DNA of 6,086 nt, from contig CBDVAK010000221.1 in NCBI GenBank assembly GCA_965371945.1, positions 1 through 6,086 of the forward strand. The letters run 5' to 3'. The notes under the pieces are model-generated. The model made no database searches and was not told the DNA's origin. It was given only the letters and a program-made list of their open reading frames with translations. A program made the translations under genes and the position numbers. Origin of the DNA: CBDVAK01 sp965371945 (GTDB lineage Bacteria > Pseudomonadota > Gammaproteobacteria > Competibacterales > JAHEDQ01). This document shows positions 1-6,086 of this stretch, piece after piece (the stretch's first letter is position 1; the number at the start of each line of letters is the position of its first letter).

Positions 1-33
1 GCGGGCGGAAGGACAAGCAAGCTGGTAACTTTG

Positions 34-61
34 TTGACAGAAATCGCCTAAGGTTGGTAAC
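34..61 (+). promoter_or_regulatory. Possible sigma70 promoter upstream of tctC
   Basis: A perfect TTGACA (-35 consensus) lies at 34-39. Sixteen bases further on, GGTAAC at 56-61 matches only three of six positions of TATAAT, so the -10 is poor. If used, it would give a leader of about 60 bases before the tctC start at 127. The placement suits the TTT operon. However, bases 1-51 also read as an open plus-strand frame ending in TAA at 49-51 (last residues TLLTEIA), so TTGACA could simply lie inside the tail of an upstream gene. I cannot tell which. Nothing else recognisable is seen in 62-110. Confidence 0.2.
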
Positions 62-126
62 GCCTGGTCGCCATCCGCACCGGCGGGTGTAGCGGCACCG
101 AATCTACACACCATGGGGGAACAAGC

Positions 127-1119
127 ATGAACAATCGCTTCATCATCGGGTTACTGGCCAGCGCGGTAACGGTTGCCAGCGGCATTGCTCCGGCACCTGC
201 CCAGGCTCAAGCTGAGTGTGACTGGAAACCCGAGCGCGCGGTGACCTACATCGTGCCCTGGGGTGCCGGCGGCGGCACCGACGCCAATTCGCGGATGATC
301 GCAAGCTTGCTGGAGAAAGAATTCGGTCAGCCATTCAACGTGATCAACCGCACCGGAGGCAATGGCGTCACCGGGCACACAGCCATCGCCAAGGCGGACC
401 CGGACGGTTACACCATCGGCTCCGCCACGGTTGAGATCAACATGATGCACTGGGCGGGGCTGACCGATCTGAATCGCAGCAACATTACGCCCATCGCGCT
501 GATGGACATCGTTCCGGCCAGTGTCACCGTGGCCAAGGATTCACCCTTCAACACACTCGGGGAGTTGCTTGCCTTCGCCGGCGAGAACCCCGGCAAACTG
601 ACCGCCTCCGGTACTTCACAGGGTGGTATCTGGCACCTGGCCCTGGCCGGCATGCTCAGTGCCGAGGGAATGGACGCCGGCGCTATACGCTGGATTCCCA
701 GCAAAGGTGCGGCGCCGGCCATGCAGGAACTCATGGCGGGTGGCGTCGATATGATCACCGTGGCCCTGTCGGAGGCCAAGGCTCTGATCGAATCGGGCGA
801 GCTGAAGGCCCTGGCCTATATGTACGACACGCGCATGTCGGCGCTGCCCGATGTGCCCACCACCAAAGAGCTGCTGGACAGCAATTGGACGCTGGCGGCC
901 TTTATCACGGTAAGCGGTCCGGAAGGCCTGCCGGAAAACATCGCCTGCAGTTACGAAAAGGCTGTCGAAAAGGCCTTCAAGACCCAGGAGTGGGCGGATT
1001 TCAAGGCCAGCAGAGGCGCCGAAGTCGTATTCATAGGCAGCAAGGACCTCACTGCCATGCTGGAGACCTCCGACGCCGACCTCGGCGCCACCATGAAGGC
1101 GATCGGCCTGGCGAAGTAA
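127..1119 (+). CDS. tctC: Tripartite tricarboxylate transporter substrate-binding protein (TctC/Bug family)
   Basis: This is the periplasmic binding protein of a TTT uptake system. It captures an organic anion, usually a di- or tricarboxylate or related acid, and delivers it to the TctA/TctB membrane pair. The 330-residue length is normal for the family. Residues 1-29 form a Sec signal peptide (MNNRF, a hydrophobic stretch, then an APAQAQA cleavage region, probably cut after Ala27 or Ala29). The mature protein opens with the hallmark ECDWKPERAVTYIVPWGAGGG followed by TDANSR (about 30-56), then NRTGGNGVTGH (74-84) and DPDGYT (91-96), the two glycine-rich loops that line the ligand site in this family. 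Cys31 and Cys274 are the only cysteines and could form a disulfide in the periplasm. The ATG at 127 is supported by a GGGGGA ribosome-binding site at 115-120 and by the complete signal peptide. It is first in an operon with tctB and tctA. The family is certain; the substrate is not predictable from sequence. Confidence 0.95.
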   Translation: MNNRFIIGLLASAVTVASGIAPAPAQAQAECDWKPERAVTYIVPWGAGGGTDANSRMIASLLEKEFGQPFNVINRTGGNGVTGHTAIAKADPDGYTIGSATVEINMMHWAGLTDLNRSNITPIALMDIVPASVTVAKDSPFNTLGELLAFAGENPGKLTASGTSQGGIWHLALAGMLSAEGMDAGAIRWIPSKGAAPAMQELMAGGVDMITVALSEAKALIESGELKALAYMYDTRMSALPDVPTTKELLDSNWTLAAFITVSGPEGLPENIACSYEKAVEKAFKTQEWADFKASRGAEVVFIGSKDLTAMLETSDADLGATMKAIGLAK

Positions 1120-1121
1120 CC

Positions 1122-1164
1122 GCTGGTGTTCGGGCTGAAGTCTGGGGCGGGTACCAATACCAGC
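1122..1164 (+). promoter_or_regulatory. Possible intercistronic hairpin between tctC and tctB
   Basis: GCTGGTGTT at 1122-1130 can pair with AATACCAGC at 1156-1164, giving a nine-pair RNA stem with one G-U pair and a 25-base loop. It begins three bases after the tctC stop and is not followed by a T run, so it does not look like a full intrinsic terminator. In binding-protein transporter operons, a stem at this place often stabilises the upstream message so that more binding protein than membrane protein is made. That role here is inference. Confidence 0.35.
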
Positions 1165-1182
1165 CTCATTCTTCGGCCTGAA
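1129..1182. repeat. Imperfect 11-base direct repeat in the tctC-tctB gap
   Basis: TTCGGGCTGAA at 1129-1139 and TTCGGCCTGAA at 1172-1182 match at ten of eleven positions, with start points 43 bases apart. Each copy begins TTC and ends GAA, so each also has weak dyad symmetry. The left copy overlaps the arm of the possible hairpin at 1122-1164, and the right copy lies 17 bases before the tctB start. It may be a protein or RNA site, or chance. Confidence 0.3.
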
Positions 1183-1199
1183 ACACGATCGGTCCCATC

Positions 1200-1682
1200 A
1201 TGAAGTTTGACGACACCATCCTCGGAGTGGTGCTGCTGTTGTTCGCGCTCCTGGTGGTGGGTTATGCCCGGACCTTCCCTTCCCTGGCCGGTATGACGGT
1301 GGGGCCGGATCTGTTCCCCACCGTCATCGGCAGCGCCATAGCGATCTGCAGCGCCGGGCTGATCGTCAGCGGTTTGTTGCGGCGTCGCGTGACTGGGCGC
1401 ACACCCTGGGTAGTACTGGCGCCGTGGGTACGCTCACCCGAATTGGTCGGCAATGCACTGACGATACTGGCCGCCCTGCTGTTCTACATCTATCTGTCGA
1501 AGCCGCTGGGTTTTCACATCACCGCATTTCTGATCGCCGGCGCCATCATGCTCAAGCTGGGCGTGCGCCCATTGTCGGCGCTGGGCCTGGCGATCGCAGT
1601 TCCGCTGCTGGTCCACTACGTGTTCAGCACTCTGCTGCGGGTGCCGCTGCCCTGGGGCGTGCTACGCCCCATCGCCTGGTAG
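1200..1682 (+). CDS. tctB: TTT transporter small membrane subunit TctB
   Basis: This is the small, poorly conserved membrane subunit that works with TctA in the inner membrane. It is 160 residues, normal for the family. Hydrophobic segments lie at about 7-22, 38-60, 82-100, 104-121 and 125-146. Family signs are the opening MKFDDTILGVVLLLF, the GPDLFP motif (35-40) before the second hydrophobic stretch, the KPLGFHITAF loop (101-110) and the terminal LLRVPLPWG (145-153). The ATG at 1200 has no clear Shine-Dalgarno sequence (upstream GATCGGTCCCATC), so translation may be weak or depend on upstream translation. The start is nevertheless well placed by the family N-terminus. It sits 80 bases after tctC and 10 bases before tctA, clearly in one operon. 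Identification rests on both motifs and position. Confidence 0.92.
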   Translation: MKFDDTILGVVLLLFALLVVGYARTFPSLAGMTVGPDLFPTVIGSAIAICSAGLIVSGLLRRRVTGRTPWVVLAPWVRSPELVGNALTILAALLFYIYLSKPLGFHITAFLIAGAIMLKLGVRPLSALGLAIAVPLLVHYVFSTLLRVPLPWGVLRPIAW

Positions 1683-1692
1683 GCCGGACCAC

Positions 1693-3189
1693 TTGGACGC
1701 AATCGTTGGCGCCCTGGGGCTGATTTTCGACCCGCAGGTGGCGCTGGTGATCGTGCTCTCGGCGCTGTACGGAACCTTCGTGGGCGCCATCCCGGGGCTG
1801 ACCGCCACCATGTCGGTGGCGCTGCTGGTACCGGTGGTGTTCTTCATGGACCCGGTGCCTGCGATCGCCGCCATCGTCACCACCACCGCGACCGCCATCT
1901 TCGCCGGCGATATCCCGGGGGCTCTGCTGCGTATTCCCGGCACACCCGCCTCAGCCGCCTACGTCGACGAAGCCTTCAAGATGACCAACAAGGGCCAGGC
2001 CGAATACGCCCTCGGCGCCAGCCTGATCACCGCGTCCATCGGCGGGATCATCGGCACGCTGATCCTGATGGCCATCGCACCGCAACTGGCGCGGGTGGCC
2101 ATGCGCTTCAGCTCTTTCGAGTACTTCTGGCTGGCCAGCCTGGGTCTGACCTGCGCGGTGCTGATATCCAGCAGTTCCGTGCTCAAAGGCGCCATATCGC
2201 TGCTGCTGGGGCTGTTTATCGCCACCATCGGCATCGACATCGCGGTCGGCTATCCGCGTTTCACGTTTGACAGCATCGAACTGCTCGACGGCATCAGTTT
2301 CATACCGGCGATGATCGGCATGTTTGCGCTCTCCGAGATCCTGCGCAACGTCACCGAACGCTTTCGCGACCCACCACGCGGCAAACATGCGGTGGGCAAC
2401 GTGTTCGTAGGTCTTGGCGGTCTGTTGCGCCGCTACAAGCTGAACATGTTGCGCTCCAGCGTGCTCGGTACCGTTATCGGCGCCCTGCCCGGCGCCGGTG
2501 CCGATATCGCCGCCTGGATCGCGTTCACGCTTTCCAGGCGCTTTTCCAGGGATAAAGAAAAATTCGGTACCGGCCATGTGGAGGGGATCGTCGATGGCGG
2601 TTCCGCCAACAATGCCGCGGTGGCGGGCGCCTGGACCCCGGCGCTGGTGTTCGGAATCCCGGGGGATACGGTCACCGCCATCGCCATCGGTGTACTGTAT
2701 CTAAAGGGCGTCAACCCGGGACCGTTGATATTCACCCAGAAGCCCGAGCTCGTCTACGCCGTGTTTATTGCCTTTATCTGCGCCAATCTGGTGCTCATAC
2801 CGGTCGGATTCGCGGCCATCAAGGCGTCGGTCTATCTGCTGCGGATTCCAATCAGAATACTGATGCCGGTGATCCTAATCTTCTGCATCGTGGGTGCTTT
2901 TGCGATCAACAACACCGTATTCGCGGTGTGGGTGATGCTGGTGCTGGGTGTGCTCGCTTTCCTGATGGAGGAAAACGATTTCCCCATTGCCCCGACCATC
3001 CTCGGCATCGTGCTGGGGCAGATGGTCGAGGACAACTTCATGGTCTCCATGATGAAGACCAGTGGCGATATCACCGGTTTCTTTGAACGCCCCATCGCCG
3101 CGGGGCTGGGCGTCACCACGGTTGCCATCTGGTTGTACCTGATCGTGCGCGCGGTAATGGATGCCCGCCGGACCGTCATCGATCACTGA
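1693..3189 (+). CDS. tctA: TTT transporter large membrane subunit TctA
   Basis: This is the large permease subunit that moves the TctC-delivered anion across the inner membrane, probably driven by an ion gradient. At 498 residues it is full length, with many hydrophobic segments. Two related halves are visible: GTFVGAIPGLTATM (27-40) with GDIPGALLRIPGTPASAA (72-89), echoed by GTVIGALPGAGADIAAW (259-275) with AWTPALVFGIPGDTVTAI (313-330). The Pro-Gly turns are the family signature. The usual DGYPMAKKG-like stretch after IPGTPA is replaced here by VDEAFKMTNKG (91-101). The start is TTG at 1693, with TAGG at 1680-1683 as a weak ribosome-binding site. Later in-frame starts (GTG at 1738, ATG at 1810) would remove part of the first membrane segment, so TTG or translational coupling from tctB, which stops 10 bases upstream, is preferred. 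It ends 32 bases from the convergent DUF2459 gene with no clear terminator between them. Confidence 0.95.
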   Translation: MDAIVGALGLIFDPQVALVIVLSALYGTFVGAIPGLTATMSVALLVPVVFFMDPVPAIAAIVTTTATAIFAGDIPGALLRIPGTPASAAYVDEAFKMTNKGQAEYALGASLITASIGGIIGTLILMAIAPQLARVAMRFSSFEYFWLASLGLTCAVLISSSSVLKGAISLLLGLFIATIGIDIAVGYPRFTFDSIELLDGISFIPAMIGMFALSEILRNVTERFRDPPRGKHAVGNVFVGLGGLLRRYKLNMLRSSVLGTVIGALPGAGADIAAWIAFTLSRRFSRDKEKFGTGHVEGIVDGGSANNAAVAGAWTPALVFGIPGDTVTAIAIGVLYLKGVNPGPLIFTQKPELVYAVFIAFICANLVLIPVGFAAIKASVYLLRIPIRILMPVILIFCIVGAFAINNTVFAVWVMLVLGVLAFLMEENDFPIAPTILGIVLGQMVEDNFMVSMMKTSGDITGFFERPIAAGLGVTTVAIWLYLIVRAVMDARRTVIDH

Positions 3190-3221
3190 GCACCTCCGCG
3201 AATCGAGCCAACCGTCCGGGA

Positions 3222-3938
3222 TCAGCGCATCGTGAAGCATTTCCGCCCGACATTGTCGCCCCGGACGATCCTCGCGAACAGTCCCCGTGCTGTCAGCGTT
3301 CTTTCCTCGGGCATGGGGAAGCCGGTTTTCTCTATGGCCTCTGCCACCCAGGTATTGCAGGTGTTGAGTGCGTGGAATTTGCCCCGGGCCTGGTAGAAAC
3401 CGCTGTTTCCGTAGAGGCCGGGACCCAAATAGAACACGGTGCCACCGATCTGCTGCTGAAAACTCCCGGCAACAAACTCTAGCATCTCAACATAACCTGC
3501 TCGTGGCACGTCGAGTTGTAGCAGGGTACTTTGGGCGAAATACCGCCTCGGGCTGGTGTCGAAGGCGACCATGTGCATCACACTCGGCGTCGGCCAGAAA
3601 AGAGCACCAAGAGTTATCCCCGAGGTTGTAGTGTCGGCGCGGTAGAAACGTTCGTCGCCCCAGCCGATCTCGACATATGCGCTTGTTCCGATCGCTGATC
3701 TCAGGGCCGGCAGCCGCGCCGCCAGATCTTGTCCATCGAGCACCAGACCCGTGTGCCAACCGTGACTCACCACGAAAAACTCTTTGCCCGGCCCGCACTC
3801 TGTTGCGCTCGCGACCTGCCCCGCCATGGCGACACCGCGATGGGCCAGGGCCAGGAACAACACCACCAGCAACCATAGGAGCCGCAGTGGTCTGCCATGA
3901 CGAATTCGGGCCGGGACTGGATAGTTTTTGTTCAGCAT
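3222..3938 (-). CDS. Exported DUF2459-family protein of unknown function
   Basis: A 238-residue protein with a basic N-terminus (RIRHGRPLR, 11-19), a hydrophobic core at about 19-32 and a possible cleavage site after Ala39. It is therefore probably secreted or anchored in the inner membrane facing the periplasm. The rest matches what I recall of DUF2459 (TIGR02117): VVSHGWHTGLVLDG (56-69), YVEIGWGDERFYRAD (88-102), a LGPGLYGNSGFYQARGKFH segment (171-189) and TCNTWVAEAIEKTGFP (193-208). Conserved His59/His62, Glu90, Asp95 and Cys194 look like a catalytic or metal-binding set. A cysteine-peptidase-like fold is possible but not shown. Cys48 has no lipobox, so this is not an obvious lipoprotein. 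No good Shine-Dalgarno precedes the ATG; it is chosen because it gives a complete signal sequence. The gene is divergent from kef and convergent with tctA. Family moderately sure, function unknown. Confidence 0.85.
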   Translation of the reverse strand: MLNKNYPVPARIRHGRPLRLLWLLVVLFLALAHRGVAMAGQVASATECGPGKEFFVVSHGWHTGLVLDGQDLAARLPALRSAIGTSAYVEIGWGDERFYRADTTTSGITLGALFWPTPSVMHMVAFDTSPRRYFAQSTLLQLDVPRAGYVEMLEFVAGSFQQQIGGTVFYLGPGLYGNSGFYQARGKFHALNTCNTWVAEAIEKTGFPMPEERTLTARGLFARIVRGDNVGRKCFTMR

Positions 3939-3995
3939 GGCCGGATGTCGTGGAGATTCACAAGAGTCCGTGCAGAGTATCCAGGCGGATGGCCG

Positions 3996-4006
3996 ACTAT
4001 CATAGT
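3996..4006. promoter_or_regulatory. Symmetric TATNATA element in the divergent DUF2459/kef spacer
   Basis: ACTATCATAGT is an 11-base palindrome around one central base. It contains TATCATA on the plus strand and TATGATA on the minus strand, so each strand carries a -10-like hexamer matching TATAAT at five of six positions. Symmetric TATNATA sequences are known to support transcription in both directions. Start sites would fall near 4010 for kef and 3992 for the DUF2459 gene, giving leaders of roughly 40 to 55 bases. No good -35 box is seen at the right distance on either strand and no TGn extension is present, so an operator or chance remains possible. Confidence 0.35.
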
Positions 4007-4052
4007 GTGAGACGCGGTCCCTGGCCCATGATCAGACCCTGAGAGTGTCCAT

Positions 4053-5837
4053 ATGTCCCTTCTTGCTTTGGCGGCAGTTTTTCTGGGGGCGGCCGTGGTC
4101 GCGGTTCCCATCTTCAGGCGACTGGGTCTGGGCGCGGTGCTGGGATATCTGGTGGCGGGTCTGGCAATCGGTCCCTGGGGCCTCAATTTGTTCAGCCAAG
4201 TCGAGGATCTACTCCACTTCGCCGAATTCGGTGTGGTGCTGCTGCTGTTCATCATCGGACTCGAGCTTCAACCCAAACGTCTCTGGACGCTACGCAAATC
4301 GGTGTTCGGCCAGGGCGGCGCGCAAGTGCTGATAACCGCCACCGTGATCAGCGGCGTAGTCTACCTGCTTGCCGACCTGACCCCGGGCGCCGCGGTTACC
4401 ATCGGCTTGGGGCTGTCGCTGTCCTCCACCGCTTTCGCACTACAGACATTGGCGGAAAAGCATCAGCTTTCCACCAGGCACGGCCGCTCGGCGTTCTCGA
4501 TTCTGTTGTTTCAGGATATGGCGGTGATCCCCATGCTGGCGCTGTTGCCGTTGCTGAGCCCGGTGGAGGATACCAGTACCGGGAATCCTTATCTGCTCGC
4601 GGCCAGGACTGTTGCGGTCCTGATCGGCGTGGTTGTTGGGGGCCACTTTCTGCTTCGCCATGTCCTGCGCCTGGTGGCCCGTAGCGGTGTACAGGAGATC
4701 TTTACCGCCATGGCTTTGCTCACCGTGGTGGGCACCGCACTGCTGATGGAGGCGGTGGGCCTTTCCATGGCTCTGGGCGCATTTCTGGCCGGTGTTCTGC
4801 TCGCGGACTCCGAATACCGTCACGAGTTGGAAGCCAATATCGAGCCTTTCAAGGGTCTGTTGCTGGGGCTCTTTTTTATCGCTGTCGGTATGTCCGTCGA
4901 TGTGGGGCTGATCGTTGCCTCCCCAGGGCTGGTGCTGGCGTTGGTCGTGGGGTTGTTAGCAATCAAGTTCGCGGTCTTGTTCGCACTTGGACGTTTCCAG
5001 GGCCTCGATTTCACATCGTCGCTGAATCTCGCGGCGATCATTTCCCAAGGTGGCGAGTTCGCTTTCGTGATTTTCAACATGGCGGTGGGGGATCGGATCA
5101 TGGATGCCGCACTGGCGGACCTGTTGATCGTGGTAGTCACACTATCAATGGTTTTCACCCCGCTGCTGTTCGGCCTCAGCGGATACTGGGCAGGCAAACT
5201 CAAGGCACCAGCCTCCAAAGGTCCCTATGATCAGCCACCCGCGGAAAATCAGATGGTGATCATCGCCGGCTTTGGTCGATTTGCACAGATCACCGCGCGT
5301 ATTCTGCGGGCCAAGAAGATCCCTTTTACGGCACTGGAGTCGAACCAGGAACAGGTCGACCTCGCGCGTTTGTTCGGCAACAAGGTCTACTATGGAGATG
5401 CATCGAGGCTGGAGGTGTTGCGGGCCGCGGGTGCCGACACCGCTACCGCTTTCGTGCTGGCCATCGACGATGTCGAAGAATCCCTGCACATTGCGGCAAC
5501 CGTGCGCAAACACTTCCCCGGGCTGAAGATCTATGCGCGCGCCAGGGATCGGCAACACGCGTATCGATTGATGGATCTGGGCATCGATGTAGTGTGGCGT
5601 GAAATGTTCCTTTCCAGCCTTGAGCTGAGTCGGGATCTGCTTCGGGGTCTGGGCTATTCAGGCGCTGAGAGCAACCGTGTGATCAGCCGTTTTCGACAAC
5701 ACGACGAGCAACTGCTCTACGCGCACCGGTCGCTGCACAGCGATCACGAGAAGATGGTGCATATCACCCGGCAGGCGGCCCGCGAACTCGAGGAACTGTT
5801 CACGCAAGACGAGGCCAATGAGGCGCAGACCGAATGA
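4053..5837 (+). CDS. kefB: KefB/KefC-type cation:proton antiporter (CPA2) with RCK/TrkA-N domain
   Basis: This is an inner-membrane K+ efflux antiporter. In the Kef family, K+ leaves and H+ enters; glutathione keeps the system closed and glutathione-electrophile adducts open it. The 594-residue length suits KefB (about 600). The membrane domain (1-380) carries LGYLVAGLAIGPWGL (30-44), LLLFIIGLEL (63-72), the ion-binding FQD (153-155), the regulatory-loop region EYRHELEANIEPFKG (254-268) and SQGGEFAFV (331-339). The cytoplasmic nucleotide-binding domain starts near 401: IIAGFGRFAQ (403-412), acidic Glu429, YYGDA (446-450), ARARD (495-499), then a C-terminal RELEELF tail. The membrane part and tail look more like KefB; parts of the RCK domain look more like KefC. 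The third glycine of GxGxxG is Ala411. Arg409 matches the KefC arginine known to matter for gating. No kefF/kefG-like gene is adjacent. GAGAG at 4041-4045 is a plausible ribosome-binding site. Kef type is secure; the B/C assignment and glutathione gating are inferred. Confidence 0.92.
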   Translation: MSLLALAAVFLGAAVVAVPIFRRLGLGAVLGYLVAGLAIGPWGLNLFSQVEDLLHFAEFGVVLLLFIIGLELQPKRLWTLRKSVFGQGGAQVLITATVISGVVYLLADLTPGAAVTIGLGLSLSSTAFALQTLAEKHQLSTRHGRSAFSILLFQDMAVIPMLALLPLLSPVEDTSTGNPYLLAARTVAVLIGVVVGGHFLLRHVLRLVARSGVQEIFTAMALLTVVGTALLMEAVGLSMALGAFLAGVLLADSEYRHELEANIEPFKGLLLGLFFIAVGMSVDVGLIVASPGLVLALVVGLLAIKFAVLFALGRFQGLDFTSSLNLAAIISQGGEFAFVIFNMAVGDRIMDAALADLLIVVVTLSMVFTPLLFGLSGYWAGKLKAPASKGPYDQPPAENQMVIIAGFGRFAQITARILRAKKIPFTALESNQEQVDLARLFGNKVYYGDASRLEVLRAAGADTATAFVLAIDDVEESLHIAATVRKHFPGLKIYARARDRQHAYRLMDLGIDVVWREMFLSSLELSRDLLRGLGYSGAESNRVISRFRQHDEQLLYAHRSLHSDHEKMVHITRQAARELEELFTQDEANEAQTE

Positions 5838-5841
5838 TCGC

Positions 5842-5858
5842 AATCGCCTTAGGTGATT
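5842..5858 (+). terminator. Weak hairpin just after kef
   Basis: AATCGCCTTAGGTGATT, four bases after the kef stop codon, folds into a seven-pair stem with one G-U pair and a three-base loop. Only a short ttt follows before CCGG, so it is a poor intrinsic terminator. It overlaps a perfect 12-base palindrome, ATTTCCGGAAAT, at 5856-5867. Both lie between the kef stop and the transposase stop, exactly where an insertion-sequence end would be, so they may be part of the element's terminus rather than a kef terminator. Confidence 0.25.
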
Positions 5859-5869
5859 TCCGGAAATTC

Positions 5870-6086
5870 TCATACCACACAGACAGGCCGGATCAGAATG
5901 TCCCATTTGGGCAACGATAGATTTCGTTCCAGCCGGGCCTCTACCTCCTTCATGGATGCCCTTCCAAGTCATGCTCTTGGCCCACTCCAGCATGGCTTCG
6001 GCGTCCACCAGTTTGGCACCGTTCCAGTGCTTTTCCAGTACCCCCCAACAACGCTCCACCGGATTGTATTTGCTGTGGTATGGCGG
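5870..6086 (-). pseudogene. C-terminal remnant of an ISAzo13-like DDE transposase, frame-broken
   Basis: The minus strand entering from the right edge reads PPYHSKYNPVERCWGVLEKH and continues through WNG to WAKSMTWKGIH (6086-5952). This is the C-terminal part of a DDE transposase. The NPVER glutamate fits the third catalytic acid, and the pattern resembles the ISAzo13 group (Rhodopirellula-type DDE transposases) as I remember it. After WKGIH the frame shifts by one base. Codons from 5950 to 5870 read KEVEARLERN, then LSLPKWDILIRP, and stop at TGA (5872-5870), which is the expected end of such proteins. The segment that usually follows WKGIH, about 20 residues (PVV...YEKGV...), is missing. An internal deletion that is not a multiple of three therefore explains both the gap and the shift. 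Without the shift the frame runs on to 5658 inside kef on the opposite strand, which is not a natural end. The N-terminal part lies outside the window. Confidence 0.8.

Noticed and set aside
1..51. Plus-strand open frame from the left edge ending in TAA at 49-51, possibly the tail of an upstream gene.
   Set aside because: Sixteen codons with no recognisable motif; another frame stays open further, to a TAG at about 90. Too short to call.
1951..2577. A 208-codon open frame on the minus strand inside tctA.
   Set aside because: It lies wholly antisense to a strongly conserved gene, its translation is low-complexity and rich in G, A, Q and D, and it has no family motif. It is a GC-bias shadow.
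3213..3267. Inverted repeat CGTCCGGG (3213-3220) and CCCGGACG (3260-3267) near the convergent tctA/DUF2459 ends, as a possible terminator.
   Set aside because: The 39-base loop is too long, there is no T run on either strand, and one arm lies inside the DUF2459 coding region.
41..5859. AAATCGCCTAAGG at 41-53 and its inverted partner (12 of 13) at 5847-5859 bracket the five complete genes, suggesting a mobile unit.
   Set aside because: By a rough estimate, about ten inverted 13-base matches with one mismatch are expected by chance in 6 kb. The flanking bases do not match, and 1-40 does not resemble the transposase end seen at the right.
5658..5951. Continuation of the transposase frame into kef as one 133-residue minus-strand protein.
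   Set aside because: After WKGIH this frame loses similarity to transposases, while the neighbouring frame resumes it and stops at 5870. The extension runs antisense to kef.

Overview
The window is GC-rich, gene-dense bacterial DNA, most likely from a gammaproteobacterium. That guess rests on codon choice, on a Kef antiporter closely resembling E. coli KefB/KefC, and on the mix of families present. No rRNA, tRNA or other marker fixes the lineage.

Layout, left to right. A short leader (1-126) precedes a three-gene, plus-strand tripartite tricarboxylate transporter (TTT) operon in the order tctC (127-1119, periplasmic binding protein), tctB (1200-1682, small membrane subunit) and tctA (1693-3189, large membrane subunit with a TTG start). 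The tctC-tctB gap holds a possible RNA hairpin and a short direct repeat. A minus-strand gene for an exported DUF2459-family protein (3222-3938) converges on tctA. It is divergent, across 114 bases, from a KefB/KefC-type cation:proton antiporter with a C-terminal nucleotide-binding domain (4053-5837). The divergent spacer contains a symmetric TATCATA sequence that could act as a -10 element on both strands. The right edge (5870-6086, minus strand) is the C-terminal part of an insertion-sequence transposase resembling the ISAzo13 group. Its reading frame is broken near 5951, so it is a relic.

How the genes work together. TctC should capture an organic anion (probably a carboxylate) in the periplasm and hand it to the TctA/TctB membrane complex for ion-coupled uptake. 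No two-component regulator or catabolic gene lies in the window to identify the substrate. The Kef protein belongs to a separate function, K+ efflux with cytoplasmic acidification during electrophile stress, and its usual quinone-oxidoreductase partner (KefF/KefG) is not adjacent. The DUF2459 protein has no known role; its only visible link is a possible shared promoter region with kef.

I see no convincing new multi-gene system. The most useful leads are small: the divergent TATNATA element, the tctC-tctB intercistronic structure, the orphan Kef with a changed nucleotide-binding glycine, the uncharacterised exported His/Cys protein, and the decayed transposase abutting kef.
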